Origin: Takakia lepidozioides
Lineage: Eukaryota; Streptophyta; Takakiopsida; Takakiales; Takakiaceae
Length of the DNA: 64,000 nt
Direction of reading: 5' to 3'
Assembly (NCBI GenBank): GCA_030704615.1
Contig: CM060732.1
Location: forward strand, 79,633,171 to 79,697,170
Of the stretch, positions 35,701-48,015 are shown piece by piece; the stretch's first letter is position 1, and each line of letters opens with the position of its first letter. The notes beneath the pieces were generated by a model. That model saw nothing but the letters and a program-made list of their open reading frames with translations, had not been told where the DNA came from and searched no databases. Both the position numbers and the translations under genes were made by a program.

Positions 35701-38700
35701 ATCTACCTTCACAAGGTTGCACGGAGCAAAGTGTAATGAGTACATCTCTCAGTGCTGGGGTTTCATACTGTGTTTGCTAAGACCTGTGACCTACTTGAGG
35801 TGGATTAGTACACGCCAATAAATGTGCCCCCAAGGACACAACTCTACAAGATTAACATAGAGTGTATCCCTCTTGTTCTTTCCCCGATTTTCTGCTCCAT
35901 CCAAACTGGTGGGGTTCATTGAACTCCACCTCTTTGTGGAGTATACAAACTCTCGTCACTGAGTTTCCTTTAGGGTTTCTTTTGTGATAATTCAAAAGCA
36001 AGAGACGAGAGAGCTCTCTAGGGATGGTGGAAGATTTTATTCTAGTTGCATACACCTTTTGACATATATTTGGGAACCACGTTTTTGAGTCTGTTTTTTG
36101 CAACAAGCAAAACCAGTGGAAGTGTTCTGAGATTGATCCAAGAAACCTATCACAGAAAGAAGTGAAAAGTTGGATCGCAAACTCTGCAGGTCCTGGTCAA
36201 TGGGAAGTCAATCAGAGCCTGGGGTGCACACCACGTGTCTTTGGTTCAAATGGCAAGAGCAGGACACTACGTTTTCACATTGGCAGCAGATGGGGGAATC
36301 CGTGGCTGGCATGTTGCATCTCCAAGCCCTCTTGATTCTTTTCTCCAAAGAGAGCTGTCCACAAGAGCTGGTAGTTACACACGGCAGCAGCTACTCAGGT
36401 ATGGTTTACAAGCAGCTGTTTCATCGGCCATTCTGCAAACTTTAATCGTGCTCAATGCATACTATATCTGCAAACCCAAGGTTTTGAAGCTTCTGACGAA
36501 GTTTGTCTGTTGAGCTGATAACCACTGGAATTTGCTGTGTGCCTGGGACCTGATAACTAACCTGGCTATCTACACACTGAAACCTAAAATATAACTTTCC
36601 TTTGTAATGTCTTACAGTGTTGCAATTGGGGGGGGGGATGTGTAGGAAAGGGAGAAGTTTCTGTTATACTCTCTGCCATATCCTCCAATGATTTCCTGTA
36701 TTCTTGTGTGCATGATGAGATCTTTGTGTACTGTTGTGATGAATTGGATCCCAGGGTTGTGGCTGCCACTTGGAATGTGAGTGAAGAGAAGGCCTCCACC
36801 CGATCCCTCCAGATGTGGCTGGCGGGACCAGCAGCAGATGCAAACATGGTGTTTGTGGGGCTGCAGGAGATGGAAATGGGGGCAGGTGCTATTGGTATGG
36901 CAGCTATGAAGGAAACTGTGAGTCCTACTTGAACCTTCTTCTTAGTTCTAGGAAGTGTTGCAATAAATGACTTTGGGCACATCTTACTGTTGTAAGTGAC
37001 GATGTGCCCATAAAATGATAACACCCTCTGGTTGCAACAGATGCCTCTGGCCTTTTGGTGTTAGACATGTATCACATCTTTTCCTGGTTGTTTGACTTGG
37101 TGTCCGTTTGCAGAAGCTCTCACATAGCTGACAGTATTTTATTGTACGGTGTTGTATTTGTAGATACAACAGACATTGTCTGTAGGGCAATTCATAGGGT
37201 GTGAGTACCATTGGATAGTTCCTAGGACAGTTCAAGTCAAAATCTGATGGGTGTGACATTGTAAGAGAACTTATTTGAGTCTAATGGGTCCTTTTATTTG
37301 TGTGTACTTCCAGGTTGGAGTTGGGCTTCAGGATAAGGGCAGTGCAAATGGCCAGTGGTGGTTGGACAGTATTGGCGCTGCAGTCGGTGAGGGCAAAGAG
37401 TTTCAACGGCTTTGCTCACGTCAGTTAGCAGGACTACTTGTTGGAGTCTGGTAGGTTCTTTTTATGTAGTGTCTGGAGTCTGGAGGGGCTCTATATTGGT
37501 TTGTTTCGTTGCAACCGGTCCCTCTTGACCTTCTGACTAAATGAAATGTTGACACTATTCTATAGACACTAAGTTGTTGCAAATGGTGCAGGGTGCGAAT
37601 GGATTTACTTCCGTTTGTTGGGGATGTGGATGCAGCAGCTGTAGCCTGTGGATTTGGTGGGATACTTGGAAACAAAGTATGCCATCTAAGTACCCTTGTG
37701 TTGCTCAAGGCTCTAGGGGTTTCAATTGCAATCGTACATGAACGATGTTGAATGCACAGATGGGGGCACAAGTAGGTCTAAATATGTGTTTTATGCCACT
37801 CCTTGCATTCGGTGTGGGGCCCTCCATCTGCAGAACATTCCTTGTGAATGTGTTACTGCTGGGTCGTCCTGGCTTTCATAAGGGTTGATTAATGATACTT
37901 GGTGAATTTGAGGTGCCTGGGGTAGCACTTGAATGTTACCCCTTCTGGTTTACAAATGGAGAGGGGTGAGTGAACCTACTAAGGGTTTATCATCATCTTC
38001 TCTTGGCATCATTTTGAGCATTGCAAATGTATTCATGTGGAGTGCCCATTTACAATCTTATTGTCCTAGTCTTGTATTTTGGAGTTGCAGAGAAGTTTTT
38101 TAGAGAGAGAGAGATGACTTTGGCCGTAGCGTAACTCAGAGCCACTTCACTTTACGGCTACTGCCCCCTTTAGGGGGTTGGCCCTATAGAGGTAGGAGGG
38201 ATCCAACTGATTGCTAACGGGGGTGAGTGTTTTCTAGTTGGTGCTTGCTGGTGATGGTGGTGGTCAGGGAGCGGTTCGCAGTTAGATGTATATTTTTGAG
38301 ACAGTAGGTGATTGAGGGGTGGGGTAGTAGGAGATTGTTGTTGAGGGATTCAACGCTATGTGTGGGTATTCCACCACGGATGCCCATTGTAATGACTGTC
38401 AAGGGCCCAACTTCCATCTGTATTGGCACAGGGCTAAAATTAGTGGGGCATATTTTTCCCTTTTCAATAGTAGGGTTTCTTGTGGGGAGCCCTGTAATGA
38501 GTAGTAGGTCAGGACAGAGTTGAGCTAGGCACTGGCACGGGTGGCAGTGGCAGCAGCCGAGAAGTTTATTAATGAAATGCTAGCCCTCTAGCATGTCAAT
38601 CCACACACTCGGTGGGGATGTCATTTGTACGGTCAAGGGTCCTACTGGGCTCCAATCTGTCATGTGCTCACATAAGCATAAGGCATCTCTCATCATCTCT

Positions 38701-41700
38701 CTGATTGAGCCACTTTTTAAGGGCATCTGTTGTGTATGTATTTCACGTTATTCGGGCACTTGATTTTAGGGTACTGTTACTTTGGTTTGGACAGGGTCAT
38801 GAGATGAACATGGAGCCAGAGGGGGTCAAAAAAGCTGAAGCTGGTTGACTGGTCTCTCATAACGGCCCTAATGACAGATAAGAACTAGAATTGAAGTTAA
38901 CGTTTTATTGTTTGACTTTTCTAGGGAGGAGTCAGTGTGAAGATGACTGTATTCCGGCGGACAATATGTGTGGTGAACAGTCACTTTGCGGCTCATCAGG
39001 ACAAAGTTTCTAATCGGAATGCCGACTTTGAGTATGTGTACAATCAGATGGGGTTTGGGAACAGGCTTGGGACTGTTGCAAGTACTACTGGAGGTACTCT
39101 CTCATTGCTTGGTTAATTCAGTTTCTCCCTCTTGTGATGTAAATTGGGAGGCTATATAGTATATGTCAGGTGCTCAGCCAATGGTTGGTTATCCACCAGG
39201 GGCATATGGGTGAACCTACTAATCAGTCACATCTGTCCATGAGGCATCAACTTGCACATGACAAGAAAAACCTGACAAGTCCCTCCACAGAATTGAATCG
39301 TGCATAAATTTTGGAGATGGATTCAGATGGAAATACCCTCTGAACACTTTTCACCTCCATCAGAGTGAGCCATCTTGCTGGACATGGTTGATTGGTTAGG
39401 CTTTCATGGAGGTCTTAGATGTGTCATGGCAAAGTGGACCGCCCTAACTTAAGTGTGTTCACATGTCTGTTGCCAGAGGCTTCTCAATCCTCTAAGAAAG
39501 TGGGGCGTGAGTGAATTTTGATACAACAAGCACATATCCCAACTGGAGGTTTAGATGAACTGACTCAATTCATTACTGAAATTCAACGGTAATCAACCCT
39601 CCATATTGCACTCACCCAAGCTGTTCGATGGTGGTTTGAAACCCCCTCTATTTACCACCAGAAAGCAGACCCCATTTGTGGATGAACAATGGGGTTGTAA
39701 ATTAGTTGGAGGTCATCCCCAAAATCTGGCCTAAACCTGAAAACTCACTTGAAATGTGTATCTCAAGCAACCTGCATCTTCAGAAAATTAGGATCATCCA
39801 ACTCCAGAAAGTAGGGATGCCAATTTGTCATTTCTTCTAACTTAGAAAGTGGAGTTGTAGAATTTCTCACCATTGGGTAGATGTGGTAGATGACCACATT
39901 TCTGAAAGGTTCACTTTTGTGGATGTGATCGGTGCACCACTTCTGCCGTCAAACCACTCCTGGGATCCCCACGGGAGGTTTTCTAGAAATTGCTGAGGGA
40001 CAAAGGGTTTAAGCCCTGGAGTTTCCTCATAACCATGTCAGTGGTGGATGACTTTGGGAGGCCAGCAGCTAACTACTGCAGTACTGTAGGTGGGACTGTT
40101 GGTTCTGAAGCACACGGTAAATGGTCAATTATCTTTCAAGAAGTAATTCTACTCTGTAAACTCTAGGTGGTTTTAAAGCCTACAAGCTACCCACAACATG
40201 TGTTTGTATCCCACAGGGTTCAGGTGTGTATTCTACACCTGTCTCTGTGTACAGTTGCTAGTGTCTTTATTTATGCATCATAATTCCATGGGTGGTTGAG
40301 GATCCGTGCCTGGGTGTGTGTGTGTCACTCTATTCACAATGTCTTTGCATCTGGTTATTTACCCTGTTCTTGTATGTTTTCTGTATACCTGTATATGCAC
40401 ATGCATGTATTTCTTCCTCTCTGCAAGTTTTATTGTACTATGGAACGAGCCCGGTAGGGCCCGTTCCACCTAGGAACGTGGCGAGCCCGTAGGGGCGAGC
40501 CTGCGTTCTGGTTAGGGTGGAACCGGCTCCACCAGACCCGTTCCAGAGCGTAACCGGTTTCTCCCCACCGTTGATCAACATAACTACAAACGGCTACGAT
40601 CTACTGGATATGGGCCGTCGATATGACACATATATGCGACGATCTGACAGTCTATATTAGTAGCTTCGCGGTGACGCGTTATGACACAGGACCAGCCGAT
40701 GACGTTCAGGAAAAAACCTGAAAAGTACCGTAATAAGACACCAAAACCGGTTACGTATATGTCACCTGCACAAGTTTCTATGTGACTATCTCCCTGTATT
40801 TGCATGTGCATCCCTTTTAGGTCTCTGTACACCACTGTGTGCATCTGCGATTATGTGGCAGTGAGTTTGAGGGGCATGTATCGTATGCAAATGGATGGGT
40901 GTATGCGTACATCTAATGTGGATGGGCACCTTCGGATGTTGGAGCAGGGTGGCAAAATATACTTCGAGGGAATAGCCGCAGGAACGGCTGGAACATGGAA
41001 GAGGGTTTTGTGGAAGGAGAATCACCGTCATATACGGTACCCTCTTCACTTGCTTTGATGGTCTACCCAGGTGTAAATTGCAGTGATCCATAATCTTTGC
41101 CAGATGAAAGTAATAGAATGCTGGTTGTTATGCCAGGGTTTTCTGAGTTGGAAGAGCTGACACTCCCTTACTGTGCAACTCTCTTTTTGCCCAAATAGAA
41201 ATTCACACAAAAATATCTTAGAGAGTTTCTGATCTCCCAGGACTTGGTTTGGCACCCTGATCTCAATGTTTTCTTTGTCTTATCTACTTTCATTGTCTTT
41301 TTCCAATGCCTTGAAGTAACCATGTTAAAGGAGTGGTTGACAAGTTGATTGCATTTGCTTTGCGGAGTACTACAACAGATAGGTCAAAAGTGATGTCATC
41401 TGGCTGGTGAGAGACAAAAGCTAGAATAAACCAGGAAATGCTTGATAGGAGGATGAATATTTTCGCATGAGGTTGGCACTGATGGGAAGGATGGTGCTTG
41501 CAGGAAACGGATGTCATGGAGGAGGTCATGCCTGACCTCTCAGAGGCTGACGTCCTGGTTTGGTTTGGGGATTTGAACTACAGAATTGATGTATCATATG
41601 AAGAGGCCTTAGACTTGATTGCGCAGAAACGATTTGATGGACTTCTAACCAGGGACCAGTTACGGAATGAGATGATTTCTGGACGTACGTTCCCAGGCAT

Positions 41701-44700
41701 GCGTGAAGCACACATACGTTTCCCACCCACTTACAAGTTTGATCACGGCAGCCAAGGTATGTGATGTTGTGCCACAGAATTGCTGGGCAAACTTTTGGAA
41801 ACAGACAGCACTGCCTGTGATATCTTTGTATGGGCAGTAATTCTCATCCAATGGTATATATATCAGACTGACATAACTAGACTGGGTTGACCAACTGTGT
41901 TGCAGCATATGACACAAGTGAGAAGAAAAGAATACCTGCATGGTGTGACCGGATACTCTTCCGGGACAGCTTCGATGGAAAGGATCCTCCCCAAGCAGGC
42001 AACCTGTCCCGACCTGCTAAGGTCTCAGTCTCTGGGTATGTGCTAACACAAATGGTTGTAGATCTACCATGCCTTGTGCTGGACAATTGACAGATTGCTC
42101 ATGTCCTTTGGAAGGGTCTGTGGGTACAAATCAGTGTCCAGGCCTGAGGCAGAGTCTTTCCCATAGGTCATAGTCGTCCTTTCTAACACGGAAAACTTCT
42201 TCATTGCAGTCTACCTTCCGTAAGGGCTTTGTATTGACTGGATATTGCAGGTACGAGTCATGCATGGATATATTTGATAGTGATCACAAGCCAGTGCGTT
42301 GTCTGCTCAACATAGACTTAGCGGTCATTGATGAAGCTGCCCGGCGCCGAGAATTTGGGGACATCATGCGTACCAATCCTCAAGTGCAGTCATATTTCAC
42401 AAAGTGTAACATAATTCCTCAAACCAGCTTGAGCACAAACAGAGTCATGGTAGATGATGACAAACCCTCCGTACTGCTAATCCACAATCAGAACAAGAAG
42501 TTTTCGGCAACTTTTACAATTCACTGTGAAGGGGAGCCTGTTGGGTTATGTCCTTGTGGAAACCACAGCCCCAACAATGATATGAGCAAGGGTCAGTCCC
42601 TGAGAGGGGGTTTTGGCTTCCCCAAATGGCTACAGGTATGTGGTTGGTTGAGCTGATTGAAATTAGCAGTTTTTCTGTCTGCGTCCCTAGGATTAAGGTC
42701 AGCTTGATATGAAGTCAGGTATTCAATATGAGTTCAGGTGTTGTAAGTTTGTAAAAGCATTCGGTTGATATGAGAGTGAGTCGTACTTGCTTTTTAGAAC
42801 ATACCCATCCTCCCGTCCCAATCAATCCTTACTTTACTTGGGCTTTATCGCAGGGTGGTCGTGTTTAGCTGTCATTTTTAGCTTGGCCAAGGACAGTTAT
42901 ATCCAGGAGAAGCTGAAAAGCTTATACTCCTTAAGGGCATTCTAACCACAAGCAAGAAGTTTGTACTAAGTCCATCATGATGAGTGTGGCAAGTCCTTCT
43001 TCCATGGTGCTTCTGGAGGTCAACCATGAGGATGTTTTCCTCCACTCTTGCTTTAACAATTGGACATCTCGCATGCTTATGTCTAGGTGCAACCGGCTGC
43101 TGGTGTGATCGGACCTAATAACAGCATAGCCATCAACATACAAGATTGGGGTCCAGGCGCAGCTGTGGAGGACAACCTGGACGTTGCATATGGACAGCCA
43201 AGCTGGTGGGGAAATGACCGAGCAGACAAGGTGGTAGTGCTGGTGGTAACTGTGAGAGGGTCGCTTATTACAGGGTCTCAGCGGCATCATCTCTGTGTCT
43301 GCAAGCATCTTTCACTGGTGAGATTACATGCATTAGGCAATGTTTGGCTATGCTCTGTTGGTTTTCTCTTGTTTCCTGGTCTTCATTACCTCTCTTGCTA
43401 GGCAGAGGAAATGCTCCTCAACGGCAAATTTAACCTAGCCCAATCATCCTTACAGGCTTTGTTGACACACTCAGCTCATGTCCTACTTGAAGGGCCTTGC
43501 CTTCTTGGCAGTAGAGTGAAGTTCAAAGTAAGTAAGAGTTAGCTAAGCCTGCTGGTAAACCCCATATGTCTGAGCTGTGCATATCATTGTGAGGATTGGG
43601 GACATTCATTGTTATGTGTACACTTTCGAACTAGAGGTCCTTTTGAAAGCATGAAAATATTGGACCTTTTCCTTATGTTCAATAGGTTCAAGACAATGCT
43701 GAACGCTGTTGTCCTCCTTGAGCTTGTAATGTGAATCTCTATGTCAGTTTGATACCATTGTTCAGCAACTTCGTAACCAGATCAACTTCATTCCATTACT
43801 GGAGGACAATGCCTCAGAATAGGTTGTAGCCCTTCGCTAGAGCAATGGGTTAATGAAAAGTTCTCTTCCATCCCTCTCCCGCTGTTCTCCTCGTCCAAGG
43901 CGAGGATGGGAAATGTTCCCAAGGCTGTCTCTCTACACTACTTTTCCTGTCCTTTTGGCTTGTTGGCTGCCCTCTTGCGAAGGGATGCCTGTTAACACAA
44001 TTTGTGGACAATTTGCATGCTTCATTCATGGCCTGATCAGAGGCTCTCTGCATGATTTTTTGAATAAGTTGATGGTTGATATGAGCTCTAAAAGTCAATG
44101 AATATATCCTTTCCACCCTTCTCCCAGCTGTTCTTTCCCTAGAAGGCAAGCATGGGGTCTTAGTCACAAGACTGCAAGGTCTGGAAGTGTCTGTTTCCCT
44201 CACTTTAATTTGTCCTTTTGGCTTGTCAACGGGTCCGGTGTCAAGCCTATACGTTGATAATTCTAAAATTTGTTGTCCTCCATGCATTCCTGACATAACC
44301 TCCGTGTGTCCTATTTGGAGCAGTTAATATCCCAAAGCAGCTAGTGATTGAATAAGCTCTGTGAAGGTATCTGAACCTCAACATCGAAAATTTGCTGTCC
44401 TCCATGCATCCCTGACACGAAGCTCTGTATAACAAATTTGGAGTAGTTATTATCCCAACATTGGAAAGCAATGGCAAATTGATTTGGTGTCTGCAAATGT
44501 TCAACTCCAAATAAGTAACGACCAACATTTGGCTTTTGGGAGCTGTGCCAGCTTCCTCAGCTCAAAGGTGTTTGCCTACTTGGGTCTTTGACCCCATGTT
44601 TGCAAGTGACACACCTTGGAGTGGCCTTTTCAGAGGTTGCATATTCACCTGGCAGGGAGCTCATTGTTTGTAACCTGGGATTCCTAGAATTTTTTCTGAC

Positions 44701-45503
44701 AATACCAAGCTGTGATTGAAGCAATCGTGCAGATAGGCAGCAAAGAGCCACAAAAATGATGAGAGACTAGCCTGCTACAACCCCTTCAGTGAGACCACCT
44801 CTCAGCCCTTTCCTTCCCCTCCCCCTCCCCCTCCCCCCTTCCCTTTTGAATTTTGATTGGCTGTGGATAAGTTGTGAACCAACAAACCTTAGACTTGAGA
44901 ACTTTTGCCTTGCCACTCAGTTAAGATCACTTAAAAGTATGAACACATTCTCTACTTTTACCAAAGTTTACCAGGAAGCTTGCCATCTTGTGAAGGCAAA
45001 CACATCTGGTGTAGAAGTTGATGATATGCACATGATTGTCTCGGGTGCTTGGTTTCAATGCACTTCTTGTAAATGAGGGAGGCTATCCTAATCTCTACAA
45101 GCCATGTTCAATTATTGGTTGATATTCATATCTTATACCATGTCATCTACAGGAAAGTCGTACCCGTCAGCCATCCAGGAAGGAGAATCAGGGCCAACCG
45201 TCCCAAGAGAGAGAGAGCATCCCCATAGCACAGTCTGATGTTGCATATAAGCGTTCACCTGACACCTGGGGCCCAACTCGAGGCAGGAAGCATCAACTCA
45301 GGTCATCTCAGGAACAGGAGGGCATTCCGAGGCCACAGTTAGATGTCTCATTTAAGGGGTCACCTGACAATGGGGGGCTAGCTCAAGACAAGAGGAGTCA
45401 ACTCCGGTCATCTCAGGAAGGGGAGGGCATTCCAAAGACAGGGTTGGATGGGTCCTCACATGGGTCCACTTCCAATGGGCAACCTAATTTCCTGTTGCTA
45501 TGA
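32761..45503 (+). CDS. FRA3: type II inositol polyphosphate 5-phosphatase with N-terminal WD40 domain
   Basis: It removes the 5-phosphate from phosphoinositides or soluble inositol phosphates; in Arabidopsis the group is FRA3 and 5PTase12-14. Exons: 32761-34042, 34279-34525, 35073-35496, 36190-36398, 36755-36917, 37314-37450, 37592-37676, 38925-39093, 40090-40116 (27-bp microexon, tentative), 41504-41756, 41906-42035, 42251-42635, 43087-43317, 43402-43527 (tentative) and 45153-45503 (TGA). The start is the first in-frame ATG. A Ser-rich N-terminus precedes LRPHPLNETQ and a WD40 domain (SGHRDGKVRGW, GSEHGSMKAW, LIVQWDG, DGGIRGW). The catalytic domain from about residue 721 has TWNV, GNK-GGV, NSHFAAH, WFGDLNYR, PAWCDR and SDHKPVR, all intact. 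A distal Ig-like region and a Gln/Ser tail with a repeated RSSQE-EGIP element end it. Phases fail between 40116 and 41504, so a short exon there is missing. About 1,365 residues. Confidence 0.92.
40442..40544. repeat. GC-rich inverted repeat in a phosphatase intron
   Basis: The arms GGAACGAGCCCGGTAGGGCC (40442-40461) and GGCTCCACCAGACCCGTTCC (40525-40544) are inverted copies with about five mismatches. The left arm itself folds with GGGCCCGTTCC just after it. The element and roughly 200 bp after it are GC- and CpG-rich compared with the rest of the intron, suggesting a small inserted element. No flanking duplication was found. Confidence 0.5.
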
Positions 45504-48015
45504 GAATTGAACATTGTAGTAGCCACTGGCTTTCAATACTTTTTTGCGTTCAGAATTGTGTCCCTCCATGCACAAAGAGAGCGTGTCTCGGAGTTCCAGT
45601 CTCAAGTCTTTTAGAGTGTCAGTGTGTTGTGTCTTGGAGGAGGGTTTGAGGGAACCGTGTTCATGGAGTATCGTGGGGCACCCTAATTTTTGTGCAATTC
45701 TGACCAGAGTTCTTCCATCTTTCTGCCAGCCTGCAACCAAGGGTTCCTGACATAGAATAAGGGATTTCCACTATGAACGAGGTCAGTAGAGCCTAAAGAC
45801 CTCCAGTAAACTGTCATTTTACTTCATGGGGGTTGATTGGAAAACGATTTCAATTCTCTCATCCCAGGGTTTGGAACATTCTACTTCCTGCCATCATTCT
45901 TTTGAATATAGGTTTACTGGTGCCTACTAGCTGATATAGTTCCTCTGAAAGGTGAGTCCCTAATGTCAGTGGGTCCGAAGATGTTTCAAGTCAAGATCTG
46001 GCTTGGAAGATTGAATATGGCGTCCTGTCATCTGCCAAAATTGTGGTACCCATCATCATCCCAAAGGAGGGTGGAAGTCAGCTTGAATGCTCATGATACA
46101 TGCAGTGAGACATTTTCACAACTCATAATGGGCACACAAGATGAGGTACAATGCTGGATTCTGATGGTACAATCTCCCCTTCGACACCGGTGGCCAGATT
46201 CTCTTAGCTCAGTGTGCGTCTCCCAGTGGTTGGAGGAATTGACAGCACATGACAGGTTACCATCGTCAAGAAGCAGTTGAAGGCTTCACTCTTCAGAATC
46301 TAGCCTTGTCTCACTATGTAAGTAGCCATGATTCCAAGTCTCTTATTTTCTCTGGAAAGATGCCTTCATCTCAATCAGAAAAGTTGTGTTGTCCGAGACT
46401 TTTGAGATCTGTCATCTTCTGTTCCTCTCCTAACAGGGCATTTGAGTGTTGTAAGCATATCATCATCTGTCTTTCTTTGGTGGTCCATGAGTTGATTTTT
46501 CCTACACAATTTTGCAGGTTCTCTCTTGTGACAAGCAAGCACGTTGCAGACCCACCAGATGGGGATATAGAGGCAGCGGCAGCACTATTTTGGCAGATCT
46601 TCCTTGGGTTATGGTTGTGTTGTGGTTCTGTCCCCACAACAAAAGGAGGTATGAATACTGGTCATTTAATACCCCCCTCCATTTTCCTAGAAATGTGACC
46701 TAGAGAGCCAGGAGCTTCTTGTCACATAGTAGCATCAAAACATTGCTCAACAAATATAAATTGATAAACAAATATATTCACCTTCATCTTTCAGTTGGGC
46801 TTGCATAAAAGATGTCATATAGTGCACGATGATTATGACTTATTGCCGGTTTGTTCAGACAAGATGTTTCCTCTCAGCTCCAGGTATCACAAATCGATGG
46901 TGATAATGTTCACATGCTTCACTATAGTGGGAAGGTGGTCACGGGTTGGTAATTAATCTGTCACTTAAACCTTGGAAATTAGTTGGCTACATTAAATATG
47001 TGCATGGAGGACTTCAGTGTTGCCTGAGGTGAACCTTAAAATGCACTTCCGCAGCCTAACAATGGACTTGCATGCGTGAAACTGGTCACTAACATGTTTT
47101 ACATTGATGGGTTATATATACCAATCCTATGGGGGTATTGGGACACCAGTCACTGCTTCGACCAGATGAGCTTGCTCACTTTGTTTTGAGGAAGACTGTT
47201 GCAATGAGATGAAGTCGTCATCCAGCACAGACGGCATAATAGCCAGCTCAACCAGCATAACTGATATGCCTAGATATCCAACACAAATCTACTGAACAGC
47301 ATACCGCACGCAGTCATCAGGAATGAAGAGAACTTAACCTTTCGGGGATGCACATAAGGAAAAGAAAGAGGGGTGGAATTACTCATTTGCAGTTTGCACC
47401 CACGAGGCAGGAGCCCATAGAGAGATCCTTGTTTGAAGAAATTTTGTTGAGGATGTTCCATCTGACTTAGGAGGGCCAAGCTCCAGGTACTGTCTAAGGT
47501 CATGATTTAAGTTTCATCAAACCCGGATTTAGACATGCGATTTTCTTGAGAAAGTTGCAACAGAATTCCCCATCCCCTGTAACTCTGCTGATGATAACTT
47601 TTCGAAAGGCAGCTATTCTGCACTTTCAAAACTTCAAAACTTGTGGATACTGATGGGCCAGCTTGCTTGTACAGTGCACCTGTGGAGTACAATCAAGCTT
47701 CCTTCATGACCTCCCATTGCTTCACTATTAATCAATCTCACACTTGCACCATATAACTGGAAGAGCAGGACAAAATAAATTAAAAAAAATAACACATTTC
47801 CTTTGGAACAGCTTCCCTTATTTCACTGGACTTTACCTCTCACCCTTTCTAATCCCTGCCAATATGGCAGGATTGGATATACCACAATATGGCCTTCAGC
47901 ACTAAACTTCGTCAATTTGACATACACCCTTGTTTGAGATCAACAACATCAATCTACTGTACGAAATTGCTCGCAATCAGGTTGCAAGATTGTCCGGAAA
48001 TGTCTGGATGGAAAA
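45504..48015. other. convergent intergenic region
   Basis: This lies between the stops of the inositol phosphatase (+) and the J-protein gene (-). It holds their 3' untranslated regions. A 149-codon open frame at 46249-46698 and others nearby show no family motif. No repeat or RNA gene is evident. Confidence 0.6.

Noticed and set aside
40948-41004. Candidate missing exon of the phosphatase
   Set aside because: It is open and enters in phase, but its only donor leaves the wrong phase for the exon at 41504, and its acceptor lacks a pyrimidine tract.
46249-46698. 149-codon open frame between the phosphatase and J-protein genes
   Set aside because: Cys-rich but without spaced motifs; lies in probable 3' untranslated or intergenic sequence.
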